Assembly (NCBI GenBank): GCA_963761975.1
Contig: CAVXIR010000002.1
Location: forward strand, 1,550,001-1,614,000
Direction of reading: 5' to 3'
DNA: 64,000 nucleotides
Origin: JAMQPK01 sp963761975
Lineage (GTDB): Bacteria > Acidobacteriota > Vicinamibacteria > Vicinamibacterales > JAMQPK01
The notes beneath the pieces are model-generated. The model was not told where the DNA came from and ran no database searches. It saw only the letters and a program-made list of their open reading frames with translations. The position numbers were made by a program, and so were the translations under genes. Of this stretch, positions 16,830 through 25,714 are shown piece by piece. Within the stretch, counting starts at the first letter, position 1. Every line of letters begins with the position of its first letter.

Positions 16830-18134
16830 ATGCGCGCGGTCGACATCATCCAGAAGAAGCGAGACGGTGAAGTCCTCACCCCGGAGGAGATCCGATTCTT
16901 CATCGCGGGGGTTACCGATTTTTCACTTCCTGACTATCAGGCTGCGGCACTGCTGATGGCGATTCTCCTGCGCGGCATGACCGCCGCAGAGACCTCGATG
17001 CTGACCGACGCCATGGTGCAGTCGGGGGTTCGTGTCGATCTGTCCGACATTCCCGGCACCAAGGTCGACAAGCACAGCACGGGCGGCGTGGGCGACAAGA
17101 CGTCGATCGTGATTGCGCCGCTCGTGGCGTCGTGTGGCGGCGTCGTGCCGATGATGTCGGGACGCGGGCTCGGCCATACCGGTGGCACGCTCGACAAGCT
17201 CGAGGCGATTCCGGGATTCAGGACGAATCTGTCGATTTCCGAGATGCGATCGGCGCTGTCGGCGATCGGCTGCGCGTTGATCGGGCAGACGGCAGAGATT
17301 GCGCCGGCTGACAAGAAGCTTTATGCGCTGCGGGATGTGACCGGCACCATCGAGAGCGTGCCGCTGATTTCGGCGTCGATCATGAGCAAGAAAATCTCGG
17401 AAGGGATCGACGCACTCGTCCTGGACGTGAAGTGCGGCACCGGCGCGTTCATGAAAACCCGAGAAGCGGCTCGATCGCTCGCCGAGTCTCTCGTGGAGAT
17501 TGGGAAATCGGCCGGCGTCAAGACGCAGGCGGTGATCACCGCGATGAACTGGCCGATCGGCTGCGCCGTCGGCAATGCCAACGAGGTGATTGAGTGCATC
17601 GAGTTGCTGAAAGGCAACGGGCGCCCCGATTTAATGGAGAATTCACTCGAACTGAGCGAGCGCATGCTGATCGTCTGCGGCGTGGCCCGCGATCGATTGG
17701 AAGCGGCGGCGAGATGCCGGCGCGCGCTCGAGTCCGGCCAGGCGCTCGAGCGCCTCAGGGCGATTATCGAGCGTCAGGGCGGCGACCCCCGGATCATCGA
17801 CGACTACGGGCTGCTGCCGCAAGCTCCCGAGGAACACATCATTCGGGCCCAAAGCGAGGGCTTCGTGACCAGACTTGACGCGGGTTTCATCGGTCGTGCG
17901 TCAGTGGTGCTCGGAGGTGGCCGAGATCAGGTTGATGACGAGATCGATCCCGCTGTCGGTATCATGATGGCCGCGACTGTGGGCGATGAGGTGCGCAGGG
18001 GCGATGCGCTGATGCGAGTGCTCTATCGTTCGAAGGAACGGCTCGAAAACGCGATGCCGCTTTTGATGCAGGCCGTTTGTATCGATGCATCGCCAAAACC
18101 GGCGGTGCCGCTCGTGATCGATGAGGTGATCTGA
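16830..18134 (+). CDS. deoA: pyrimidine-nucleoside / thymidine phosphorylase
   Basis: 434 residues from the ATG at 16830, where the family N-terminus MRAVDIIQKKRDGEVLT begins. It contains the class II nucleoside phosphorylase pattern KHSTGGVGDKTS and the signature SGRGLGHTGGTLDKLEA, with downstream family motifs DKKLYALRDVTGT and KCGTGAFM. It cleaves thymidine/uridine-type nucleosides with phosphate to free base and (deoxy)ribose-1-phosphate. Length matches the family. It is the first gene of an operon that continues with a nucleoside-type ABC importer, purine nucleoside phosphorylase and cytidine deaminase, which fits uptake and breakdown of nucleosides. Its TGA overlaps the next possible ATG (TGATG). 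Whether it is strictly thymidine-specific cannot be told. Confidence 0.93.
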   Translation: MRAVDIIQKKRDGEVLTPEEIRFFIAGVTDFSLPDYQAAALLMAILLRGMTAAETSMLTDAMVQSGVRVDLSDIPGTKVDKHSTGGVGDKTSIVIAPLVASCGGVVPMMSGRGLGHTGGTLDKLEAIPGFRTNLSISEMRSALSAIGCALIGQTAEIAPADKKLYALRDVTGTIESVPLISASIMSKKISEGIDALVLDVKCGTGAFMKTREAARSLAESLVEIGKSAGVKTQAVITAMNWPIGCAVGNANEVIECIELLKGNGRPDLMENSLELSERMLIVCGVARDRLEAAARCRRALESGQALERLRAIIERQGGDPRIIDDYGLLPQAPEEHIIRAQSEGFVTRLDAGFIGRASVVLGGGRDQVDDEIDPAVGIMMAATVGDEVRRGDALMRVLYRSKERLENAMPLLMQAVCIDASPKPAVPLVIDEVI

Positions 18135-19262
18135 TGTTGCGCGTCCATCGTCCATCGTCCATCGTCCATCGTCCATCGTCGATGGCCGACCTGAAGGTCG
18201 GCACCACGTACGCGACAGGAATGTTGCTGTGCGTCATGTGTCTGTCGGGGTGCAACCCTCAGGCGTACGCGGTGGGCGACCCTGCCGCGACCGACACCGG
18301 CATCGTGTTCGACATTGGCGGCAAAGACGATCGCTCGTTCAATGCGGCGGCGTGGAACGGGGTGAAATGCGCCGAGACGGGAAAGTGGCCCAATGGCACT
18401 GACTGCGGCAAGCCGGCGCTGAACATCGTGCTGCGCGACGTGGAGCCCGGTACGCCTGTCAACATCGAGCCGGCGATGCGGGCGTTTGCCGAGCGGCGGT
18501 ACGATCTCATCATCGGCATCGGCTTCGCGCAGGCGCCCATCGTCGAGGCCGTCGCGAAAGACTACTCAGGTATTCAGTTTGCGATCGTCGACGGCGTAAG
18601 CGAGCTCCCGAACGTCGCCTCGCTTGTGTTCAAGGAACACGAGGGGTCGTACCTGGTCGGCATTCTTGCGGCGATGACGACCAAAACCGGCGCGCTCGGA
18701 TTTCTGGGCGGGATGGACATCGGCCTGATTCACCGTTTCGCCAAAGGCTTCGAAGAAGGCGCCAAGTCGGTCAATCCCAACATACGAATTCTCGAAAATT
18801 ACGTCGGTGTCACCGACGCCGCATGGAACAATCCCGGGCGAGGCAAAGAGCTCGCGTTGGCTCAGATTGCGAAGGGCGCCGACGTCATCTTCACGGCCGC
18901 GGGCAACTCCGGACTGGGTGCCTTCGATGCGGTCGAGGAGATGGGACGCGATGCCACCGGGCGCGCCACGCATTTCGTCATTGGTGTCGATTCCAATCAG
19001 AACATGGTGAAGCCGGGCTTTGTGCTGTCGAGCATGGTGAAGCGTGTAGACAACGCCGTGTATCAGATCGTCAAAGAGGTGAAGGCGAAACAGTTCAAGG
19101 CGGGCCTGCACGTGTTTGGGCTCGAGAGCGATGGCGTTGGCTATGCGATTGACGAGTACAACAGAGATCTCCTGACACCCGAAGCCATCAAGGCAGCAGA
19201 GGAAGCCAAGACGGAAAATCATCGCAGGGGAAATCAAGGTGACGGACGCGATGTTTCAATGA
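18134..19262 (+). CDS. BMP-family nucleoside-binding lipoprotein, frameshifted near its end
   Basis: Periplasmic-binding protein of the BMP/Med family (GIVFDIGGKDDRSFNAAAW; LIIGIGFAQ; FKEHEGSYLVGILAAM; GFLGGMDIGLIHRF; ADVIFTAAGNSGLGAF), the ligand-capture part of a nucleoside importer. A lipobox, MLLCVMCLSGC, indicates a lipoprotein. In the present reading the frame runs on into the ABC ATPase. If one A of the AAAA at 19215-19218 is ignored, the code reads ...AKTEIIAGEIKVTDAMFQ and stops at 19260-19262, giving the expected BMP C-terminus and an ATGA overlap with the next gene. The N-terminal residues before MADLK are encoded by a TCCATCG word repeat, so the true start may be the ATG at 18182 rather than 18134. 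Confidence 0.85.
18142..18205. repeat. TCCATCG tandem repeat followed by CCGACC-TGAA-GGTCGG hairpin
   Basis: About five copies of the 7-nt word GTCCATC, then a perfect 6-bp stem CCGACC/GGTCGG with a TGAA loop near 18186. It lies between the phosphorylase stop and the lipoprotein signal, and is read as the N-terminus if translation begins at 18134. Confidence 0.75.
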
Positions 19263-20804
19263 TCGAACTCAGAAACATCACGAAGCGCTTCGCCAGCGTC
19301 CTCGCCAACGACCACATCACCATCACGGTCGAGCCCGGCACCATCCACGCCATCGTTGGTGAGAACGGCGCCGGGAAGTCGACCGCCATGCGGATCGCCT
19401 ATGGCTTCTACACAGCCGACAGCGGCGAGATTCTGATCGACGGCCAGGTTCGCCACATCCGCCGCCCGCTCGATGCGATTGCGCTTGGCGTCGGCATGGT
19501 CCATCAGCACTTCATGCTCGTCGGCACGATGACTGTTGCCGAGAACATCGTGCTGGGCGCCGAAACCGGGTACGCCGCTCGCGCTGGACATCGAAGAAGC
19601 GTCCGCGCGCATCCGCAAGCTTTCTGCAGATTTCAAGCTCTCGGTCGATCCCCATGCCCTCATCGAGGATCTGTCGGTCGGCCAGCAGCAGCGCGTCGAG
19701 CTGCTGAAAGCACTCTATCGAAACGCGCGACTCCTCATTCTCGACGAGCCGACGGCCGTGCTGACGCCGCAGGAAGTCGAAGAGTTCTTCGCAATCCTCC
19801 GGAAAATGCGCGAGCAGGGCAAGACGATCGTCATCATCACGCACAAGCTTGCGGAGGTGCTGTCGATCTCGGATGACGTCACCGTGATGCGCGATGGGAA
19901 AGTGGTCGGCCGGGTGAAGACAAAGGAGACCAACGCCGCCCAGCTTGCGCGGTTGATGGTGGGGCGTGATGTGCTGTTGCGTGTCGAGAAGGCGCCAGCC
20001 AGGCCCGGCGAGGTGGTTCTGAGCGCGCGAAATCTCTCGGTCTCAGGAAAACGGATCGCGAGGGGTTCTCGGCAGACGGGCGCGAAAACCCCTCCCGACC
20101 CCTTAAAGAATGTGACGTTCCATGTCCGAGCCGGCGAGATTGTCGGCATCGCCGGTGTCGAAGGCAACGGACAGCGGGAGCTCGTCGAAGCGATTGCGGG
20201 TCTGGTCGATCCGTCGCTCGTGACCGGCGAACTGACGCTCGAAGGGCGGCCGCTCGGCGGCCTCGACGCCAGAGCTCGGCGCGAACGCGGCATCGCGCAC
20301 ATTCCCGAGGACCGGCATCGTCGTGGACTGCTGCTCGAGTTCGGCCTCGACGAGAACGCCATACTCGGCGTGCACTACCGGCCGCCGGTCACTTCGGGCG
20401 TCATCGTCAACAATCGTGAAGTCAGGCGGCGGACAGCCGACATCATTCGGCGATTCGACGTGCGACCGCCAAATCCCGAGTTGCCGGCGCGTGCGCTGTC
20501 GGGAGGTAATCAGCAGAAGCTCGTCATCGGCCGGGAATTCGAGCTGCCGCCCAAGCTGCTGCTGGTGGCCCAACCGACCCGAGGCGTCGACATCGGCGCG
20601 ATTGAGTTCATCCACCGCAAGCTCATTGCCCTTCGCGACGCCGGGTGCGCCGTGTTGCTGGTCTCTGCCGAGCTCGAGGAAGTCATGTCCCTCTCGGACC
20701 GCCTGCTCGTGATCCACGATGGACGGATTGCCGGTGAACTGGATCCGGTCAAGACGAATGCCACAGAAATCGGCTGTTTGATGACGGGCGCGCGGCAAAG
20801 CTGA
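19259..20804 (+). CDS. nucleoside-type ABC transporter ATPase (two ABC domains), frameshifted near 19570
   Basis: Tandem-domain sugar/nucleoside importer ATPase, about 514 residues after correcting one base. The first domain starts MIELRNITKRF, with Walker A GENGAGKST, the Q-loop in MVHQHFML, signature LSVGQQQRVE and Walker B LLILDEPTAVL. The second domain keeps RALSGGNQQKLVIGREFEL and QPTRGVDIGAIEF, typical of the RbsA/BmpB-like second half. At 19568-19571 the frame moves by +1 (should read ...GAETGTPLALDIEEA). The start ATG overlaps the restored stop of the binding-protein gene by 4 nt. It energises import with the two permeases that follow, 1 nt after its own stop. Confidence 0.85.
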
Positions 20805-20805
20805 C

Positions 20806-21870
20806 ATGCAACTAGTGTTTCCCGTCATTGCTGTCCTTGCGGCCTTCGCCGTTGGCAGTGTGTTTGTCTTCGCGATCGGCGACAACCCCCTCGAAACCTT
20901 TGGCTTGCTCATCGGCAGCGCTCTGTGGTGGCCCGATGGCATCGGTTACACGCTGTTCCTTGCCACGCCGCTCATCTTCACTGGACTCGCCGTCGCGGTT
21001 GCGTTCAGGGCTGGGCTGTTGAACATCGGTGCGGAAGGTCAACTTTATGTCGCAGCGTTTGCAACGGCCTGGACTGGAATCGTCCTGGGAAGTCTTCCGG
21101 CGGTCGTGTTGATTCCGCTGTGCATGGCTGCCGCGGTCGTCGCCGGAGGCATCTGGGGCGCCATTCCCGGATTGTTGAAGGCCCGCTTCGGCTCGCACGA
21201 AGTGATCAACACGATCATGATGAACTTCATCGCCGTCGCGCTCGTGAGCTACTTCACGCAATATCACTATCGCGTTCCCGGCGATCCGATTCTGCAATCC
21301 GCACCCATTTCGGCAAACGCGCAGATTCCGAGGCTGGGCGCGATGATTCCAGGCTTACCCGCGCGGATTCCTCTGAATGTGGCATTCCTGCTCGCGCTTG
21401 CTGCGTGCGGCGCCGTCTATGTGTTCTTGTGGCGAACCAAGTGGGGGTATGAAATTCGCGCAACCGGGAGCAATCCCTCTGCCGCGGAGTACGGCGGCAT
21501 CTCTGTTCGGCGTCAGATTGTTCTGGCCATGGCGATTTCCGGCGGACTGGCCGGCATGGTCGGGATCAACGAAGTACTCGGGTATCGCCACCGCTATTAC
21601 GACGGCTTTTCCGACAATTATGGGTTTACCGGCATCGCTGTGGCGCTGCTGGGGAGGAATCACCCGGTCGGCGTGATTGCGGCGGCGCTGCTGTTTGCCG
21701 TTCTGACGCGTGGCGGCATTCCAGTGGACGCATTCACGCAGCACGTTACCAAGGACATCGTCCAGATTCTGCAGGCGACGATCATTCTGTTCGTTGCCGC
21801 GGAAGCGATCTTCCGCGATCCACTGACTCGCCTTCGCCAGAGATTGGGCAGAGGTTCGGGCAATGGCTGA
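20806..21870 (+). CDS. nucleoside-type ABC transporter permease 1
   Basis: A 354-residue polytopic protein of the BPD_transp_2 (branched-chain/ribose type) permease family. Motifs include NIGAEGQLYVAAFATAW and FGSHEVINTIMMNFIA, which are usual for YufP/BmpC-like nucleoside permeases, followed by TGSNPSAAEYGGI and YGFTGIAVALLGRN. Around eight or more hydrophobic helices are visible. It begins one base after the ATPase stop and overlaps the next permease by 8 nt, so these genes are translated together. It forms a heterodimeric channel with permease 2. Confidence 0.9.
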   Translation: MQLVFPVIAVLAAFAVGSVFVFAIGDNPLETFGLLIGSALWWPDGIGYTLFLATPLIFTGLAVAVAFRAGLLNIGAEGQLYVAAFATAWTGIVLGSLPAVVLIPLCMAAAVVAGGIWGAIPGLLKARFGSHEVINTIMMNFIAVALVSYFTQYHYRVPGDPILQSAPISANAQIPRLGAMIPGLPARIPLNVAFLLALAACGAVYVFLWRTKWGYEIRATGSNPSAAEYGGISVRRQIVLAMAISGGLAGMVGINEVLGYRHRYYDGFSDNYGFTGIAVALLGRNHPVGVIAAALLFAVLTRGGIPVDAFTQHVTKDIVQILQATIILFVAAEAIFRDPLTRLRQRLGRGSGNG

Positions 21871-22753
21871 CCTCTTCACCATCTCGCTCGTCTTCTCGAC
21901 GATTCGGCTGTCGACGCCGCTCATTCTGGCGGCGCTCGGCGGGTTGTTTTCCGAGCGATCGGGGGTGATCAACATCGCCCTCGAAGGCATGATGCTCGCC
22001 GGCGCCTTTACGGCGGCGGCGATGACTTATTCGACCGGCAGTCCGTGGATTGGGCTGACGGCATCCGTTGGCGCGGGCCTGCTGGTGGCGCTCGTCCATG
22101 CGGTTGCCTGCATCCGGTACAAGGCCGATCAGGTCGTTGTCGGCACGGCGATCAACATTTTGATGGTCGGTCTGCCCGGATTTCTGAGCGGCGCCTTCTT
22201 CCTGTCGTCGGGGTCGACGCCGCAGATTCCGATCGAACAACTGATACCGCGCGCGCCAATCCTGATGGCGTTCGTGTTTGTGCCGCTCACCTGGTACGTG
22301 CTGTACCGGACTCCCTTCGGGTTGCGGTTGCGCGCCGTTGGGGAAAATCCGGAAGCTGCCGATGCGGCCGGCGTCAACGTCACGAGGATGAGGTACAGCG
22401 GCGTCTTGCTGTCCGGGGTGCTCGCTGCGATCGGTGGCGCCTATCTATCGATCGGCCAGTCGTCGTTGTTCACGCGCAACATGACGTCCGGTCGCGGGTT
22501 CATCGCGCTCGCGGCGCTCATCTTCGGAAAGTGGCGGCCGGTGCAGACGATGTTCGCATGTCTGTTCTTCGGGCTTACCGAGGCCGTTACCATCCAGATG
22601 CAGGGCGTTGTTAAACTGCCGTCCGGCGAAGACATTCCGGTGCAGTTCATTCAAATGGTCCCATACGTGTTGACGATCGTCGTGCTCGCCGGATTCATCG
22701 GACACTCTCGGCCACCGCGCGCGCTTGGCCGGGCCTACGAGAAGGAACGGTGA
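21863..22753 (+). CDS. nucleoside-type ABC transporter permease 2
   Basis: A 296-residue BPD_transp_2 permease of the YufQ/BmpD type. Family motifs include ERSGVINIALEGMMLAGAF, ADQVVVGTAINILMVGLPGF and GRGFIALAALIFGKWRP. Several membrane helices span its length. It overlaps permease 1 by 8 nt and its TGA overlaps the GTG of the phosphorylase gene that follows. With the binding protein, ATPase and permease 1 it forms a complete nucleoside importer. Confidence 0.9.
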   Translation: MADLFTISLVFSTIRLSTPLILAALGGLFSERSGVINIALEGMMLAGAFTAAAMTYSTGSPWIGLTASVGAGLLVALVHAVACIRYKADQVVVGTAINILMVGLPGFLSGAFFLSSGSTPQIPIEQLIPRAPILMAFVFVPLTWYVLYRTPFGLRLRAVGENPEAADAAGVNVTRMRYSGVLLSGVLAAIGGAYLSIGQSSLFTRNMTSGRGFIALAALIFGKWRPVQTMFACLFFGLTEAVTIQMQGVVKLPSGEDIPVQFIQMVPYVLTIVVLAGFIGHSRPPRALGRAYEKER

Positions 22754-23583
22754 GCACGCCTTCCTCCTCCTACTACGATCAGGTCCAGCGAGCCGCGGCG
22801 CTCGTGCGCTCGCGTTCGAGCGTCATTCCGGATGTTGCGGTCGTGCTGGGATCGGGGCTCGGTGATTTCGCTTCGAGCCTCGAGCGGCAGACACCGATTC
22901 GGTACGACGAGATCCCGAACTGGCCGTCAGCGGGCGTCGTCGGGCACGAGGGGCGCCTCGTCCTTGGCGAGGTCTCGGGCCGGCCAATGGCTGCCTTGTC
23001 GGGCCGCGCACATTTCTATGAAGGACACGATCTCCGCACTGTCACGTTTGCGACGCGGGTGCTCGGTGTGCTCGGCGTCAAGGTACTGATCCTCACGAAT
23101 GCGGCCGGAGGCATCAACACCAGTTTTGCTCCCGGCAACCTGATGGTGATCGACGATCACATCAACCTGCTGGGCACCAATCCGCTCGTGGGCCCCAACG
23201 ACGAGCGCTTCGGGGTCCGGTTTCCGGATCTGACCAACGTGTACTCCCCTCGGCTGCGGCGCATCGCCGACGAGGTGGCCGCGGCACTGGGTATGACCCT
23301 CCGTCATGGGGTTTATGCCGGTTGCCACGGGCCATCGTATGAAACGCCGGCCGAGATACGATATCTCCGGTCGATTGGCGCAGACGCCGTCGGCATGTCA
23401 ACGGTGCCCGAAGCCATCGTGGCGCGGCATATGGGCGTCGAAGTGCTCGGCATTTCGTGTATCACCAACCTGGCCGCTGGTGTGCTGCCCCAGCCGTTGA
23501 ACCACGAAGAAGTGCTTGAGACGGCAAGGCGTGTGCGAGGAGAATTTCTCTCGTTGCTGAACCCCATCATAGTGAGGATTTGA
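22750..23583 (+). CDS. punA: purine nucleoside phosphorylase (trimeric type)
   Basis: A 277-residue enzyme of the low-molecular-mass trimeric PNP class. Visible motifs: VVLGSGLGDFA (phosphate loop), VGHEGRLVLGE and GRAHFYEGHD, LTNAAGGIN, and the purine-binding stretch GPSYETPAEIRYL...VGMSTVPEAIVARHMG. It cleaves inosine/guanosine-type nucleosides with phosphate to base plus ribose-1-phosphate. It starts with GTG overlapping the permease stop (GTGA). Placement after the importer shows the imported nucleosides include purines. Confidence 0.93.
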   Translation: MSTPSSSYYDQVQRAAALVRSRSSVIPDVAVVLGSGLGDFASSLERQTPIRYDEIPNWPSAGVVGHEGRLVLGEVSGRPMAALSGRAHFYEGHDLRTVTFATRVLGVLGVKVLILTNAAGGINTSFAPGNLMVIDDHINLLGTNPLVGPNDERFGVRFPDLTNVYSPRLRRIADEVAAALGMTLRHGVYAGCHGPSYETPAEIRYLRSIGADAVGMSTVPEAIVARHMGVEVLGISCITNLAAGVLPQPLNHEEVLETARRVRGEFLSLLNPIIVRI

Positions 23584-24447
23584 GTGGCCAAAGACTCTGT
23601 CGTTTCTGTCGTCGCGCTCGAGATTTCCGATGGCAAGGAGAGCGAGTTCCTTGCGTTGACCGGTCAGATGCAGGGCCTGGTCCGGAGGAAGGGCTACGGC
23701 ACCAATCAGCTGCTGCGCGACGGGTCACATCCGCGCCGGTATTACGACATCCGCATCTGGCGCAACGCCGAGTCGGCCGCACAGGCCGAAAGCGACGGCG
23801 ACATCAAGAGTCTCAGGCGCGCCCTCGAGAAATATCTGCATTCAACGCCGCTGGTCGACGTGGCATGGGCGGTGGAAATGGGGCTCTCGGCAGCTGGACC
23901 GTGGCAGGAACGGCGTGTCCTTGACGATCGGCGAGATGGGCGCAATCGGCGATCGAACCGACTGGAGTTCGCGGGGCCAGACAGGCGGCTCGTGAGCGAT
24001 CGCCGCGTCGGTCTTCGTCGCGCAGACGGGCTGTTGATGGCAGCCGAGCGACTGAACGGGCAGCCGCCCATCGTCCATGCCGCGAGAGTGGCTCGTGAGC
24101 GTGCGACGGCGGCGTTCTCCGACTTCAAGGTCGGGGCGGCGCTGGAAACCGAGGACGGTCGGATCATCACCGGCTGCAACATCGAGAATTCCACCTACGG
24201 CCTGACGATGTGCGCCGAGCGTGTGGCGATCTTCAAGGCGGTCTCAGACGGCCACAAATCGTTCAAACGCATCGCCGTCGTCGCGGATACGAGCCAGCCG
24301 ACCACGCCGTGCGGTGCGTGCCGCCAGGTTCTGTGGGAGTTCGCCGGCGACATCGAGGTGATTCTGGCGGACCTCACGACCATCAAGACGAGGCATCAGT
24401 TGAAGGATCTGCTGCCGCACCCGTTCGATGCACGATTCATTGAGTGA
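23584..24447 (+). CDS. cdd: cytidine deaminase fused to an N-terminal ABM-like domain
   Basis: A 287-residue protein with a GTG start directly after the preceding stop. The C-terminal half (about 150-287) is a complete cytidine deaminase: CNIENSTYGLTMCAERVAIF holds the catalytic Cys-Ala-Glu and TTPCGACRQVLWEF the other two zinc cysteines. It deaminates cytidine/deoxycytidine to uridine. The first about 95 residues (VVSVVALEISDGKESEFLAL... YYDIRIWRNAESAAQAE) look like a dimeric alpha/beta-barrel (antibiotic-biosynthesis-monooxygenase-like) domain, followed by an Arg/Asp-rich linker (DDRRDGRNRRSNRLEF). Stand-alone bacterial deaminases are about 130-140 residues, so the N-terminal half is extra. 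Its role is unknown; oligomerisation or regulation is possible. Confidence 0.9.
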   Translation: MAKDSVVSVVALEISDGKESEFLALTGQMQGLVRRKGYGTNQLLRDGSHPRRYYDIRIWRNAESAAQAESDGDIKSLRRALEKYLHSTPLVDVAWAVEMGLSAAGPWQERRVLDDRRDGRNRRSNRLEFAGPDRRLVSDRRVGLRRADGLLMAAERLNGQPPIVHAARVARERATAAFSDFKVGAALETEDGRIITGCNIENSTYGLTMCAERVAIFKAVSDGHKSFKRIAVVADTSQPTTPCGACRQVLWEFAGDIEVILADLTTIKTRHQLKDLLPHPFDARFIE

Positions 24448-24452
24448 TGCAT

Positions 24453-24608
24453 GTAACTAGAGATCTAGGGAACTAGAGATCTACTGATCTCGACGCCGAC
24501 GCTGCACCTTGTGCATCGACCGTAGATCAATAGATCAGCAGATCCCTAGATCAGTAGATCCCTAGATCCGTAGATCTCTAGATCCTAGATCTCTAGATCA
24601 GTAGTTAC
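24453..24608. repeat. CTAGATC-word palindromic spacer
   Basis: The whole spacer before mtnA consists of degenerate words such as CTAGAGATC, CTAGATCCC and AGATCAGTAGATC. Because CTAG and GATC are self-complementary the array folds on itself, and the outer ends GTAACTA/TAGTTAC are inverted copies. Related arrays occur at 52262-52304 and 53117-53146. Confidence 0.8.
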
Positions 24609-24624
24609 GAAGTATCATCAACAC

Positions 24625-25704
24625 GTGCTTCCGACAATCGAGTGGAACGACGCCGGTATCGTTATGATCGATCAGCGCAAGCTGCCGGGCGTTGAGGTCT
24701 ATGTGACGTGCAAGACCGCGAAGGAGGTTGCGAAGGCCATCAAGACCATGGTGATTCGCGGCGCCCCGGCGATCGGCGTGGCCGCGGGGATGGGTTTGGC
24801 GCTCGGCGTGCGGCAAAGCACTGTGACCGGGACGACGAAGCTGGCGACCGAGTTTTACCGGCTGTGCGAGATGATGGCCGACACACGGCCGACGGCGGTA
24901 AATCTGTTCTGGGCGATCGATCGGATGAAGCGCGTCTTCGCCGATGCCGCAGCGTCTGGCCAGTCGGTCGATCAGATAAAACATCGACTCGAAGAAGAGG
25001 CTCGCAGCATTCACGACGAAGATCTCGAGAGTTGCCGCGCGATGGGAGCACATGGCGCCAGCGTCGTGCCCGACTCGGCTCGCGTGCTGACGCATTGCAA
25101 CGCGGGCGCTCTCGCCACCGCGGGATATGGGACGGCGCTCGGTGTCATTCGCGGCGCGGTGGCACAGGGAAAGCACGTCGCGGTGCTCGCGGACGAGACG
25201 CGCCCGTTCCTCCAGGGCGCGCGGCTGACGGCGTGGGAGCTGACGCGTGACGGCATCGACACGACGGTCATTACCGACAACATGTCGGGTGCGCTGATGC
25301 GCGGCGGCCAGATCGACCTCGTCGTGGTCGGCGCCGATCGGATCGCCGCAAACGGCGATGTCGCCAACAAGATTGGCACCTACACGGTGGCTGTCCTCGC
25401 GAAAGAGCACGGCATACCGTTCTATGTCGCGGCGCCGGTGTCGACGATTGACCTGGCCACGCCCGACGGCAGCAAGATTCCGATTGAAGAGCGGAACGCG
25501 AAAGAAGTGACACATCTCGGCCCGGCACGGCTCACACCTGAAGGCGCCAAAGTGCGGAATCCTGCGTTCGACGTCACCCCGAACAAGTACATCACGGCCA
25601 TCATCACCGAGAAGGGCATCGTGCGCGCGCCCTACGACGAGTCGCTGGCGATGCTGGTGAAGGAGGGTGTCGCAGAACGGCAAACGGTACACGACAAACG
25701 GTAA
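24625..25704 (+). CDS. mtnA: S-methyl-5-thioribose-1-phosphate isomerase
   Basis: A 359-residue enzyme of the aIF-2B-like family. Motifs RGAPAIGVAAGMG, THCNAGALATAGYGTAL (catalytic Cys), DETRPFLQGARLTAWEL, ITDNMSG and VVGADRIAANGDVANKIGTY (catalytic Asp) match MtnA rather than eIF2B subunits. It converts 5-methylthioribose-1-phosphate to the ribulose form in the methionine salvage pathway. No other salvage gene lies nearby, though the PNP upstream belongs to a related phosphorylase superfamily. It uses a GTG start at 24625, 16 bp after the repeat array. The 3' end runs into AAACGGTA words (25676-25710), and tsaD begins 10 nt later. Confidence 0.93.
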   Translation: MLPTIEWNDAGIVMIDQRKLPGVEVYVTCKTAKEVAKAIKTMVIRGAPAIGVAAGMGLALGVRQSTVTGTTKLATEFYRLCEMMADTRPTAVNLFWAIDRMKRVFADAAASGQSVDQIKHRLEEEARSIHDEDLESCRAMGAHGASVVPDSARVLTHCNAGALATAGYGTALGVIRGAVAQGKHVAVLADETRPFLQGARLTAWELTRDGIDTTVITDNMSGALMRGGQIDLVVVGADRIAANGDVANKIGTYTVAVLAKEHGIPFYVAAPVSTIDLATPDGSKIPIEERNAKEVTHLGPARLTPEGAKVRNPAFDVTPNKYITAIITEKGIVRAPYDESLAMLVKEGVAERQTVHDKR

Positions 25705-25714
25705 ACGGATTTCC

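Noticed and set aside
18134..19876. A genuine fusion of a nucleoside-binding protein with an ABC ATPase
   Set aside because: The fusion depends on an extra A. Without it both proteins have normal ends and a typical ATGA overlap, and a lipoprotein fused to a cytoplasmic ATPase makes no topological sense.
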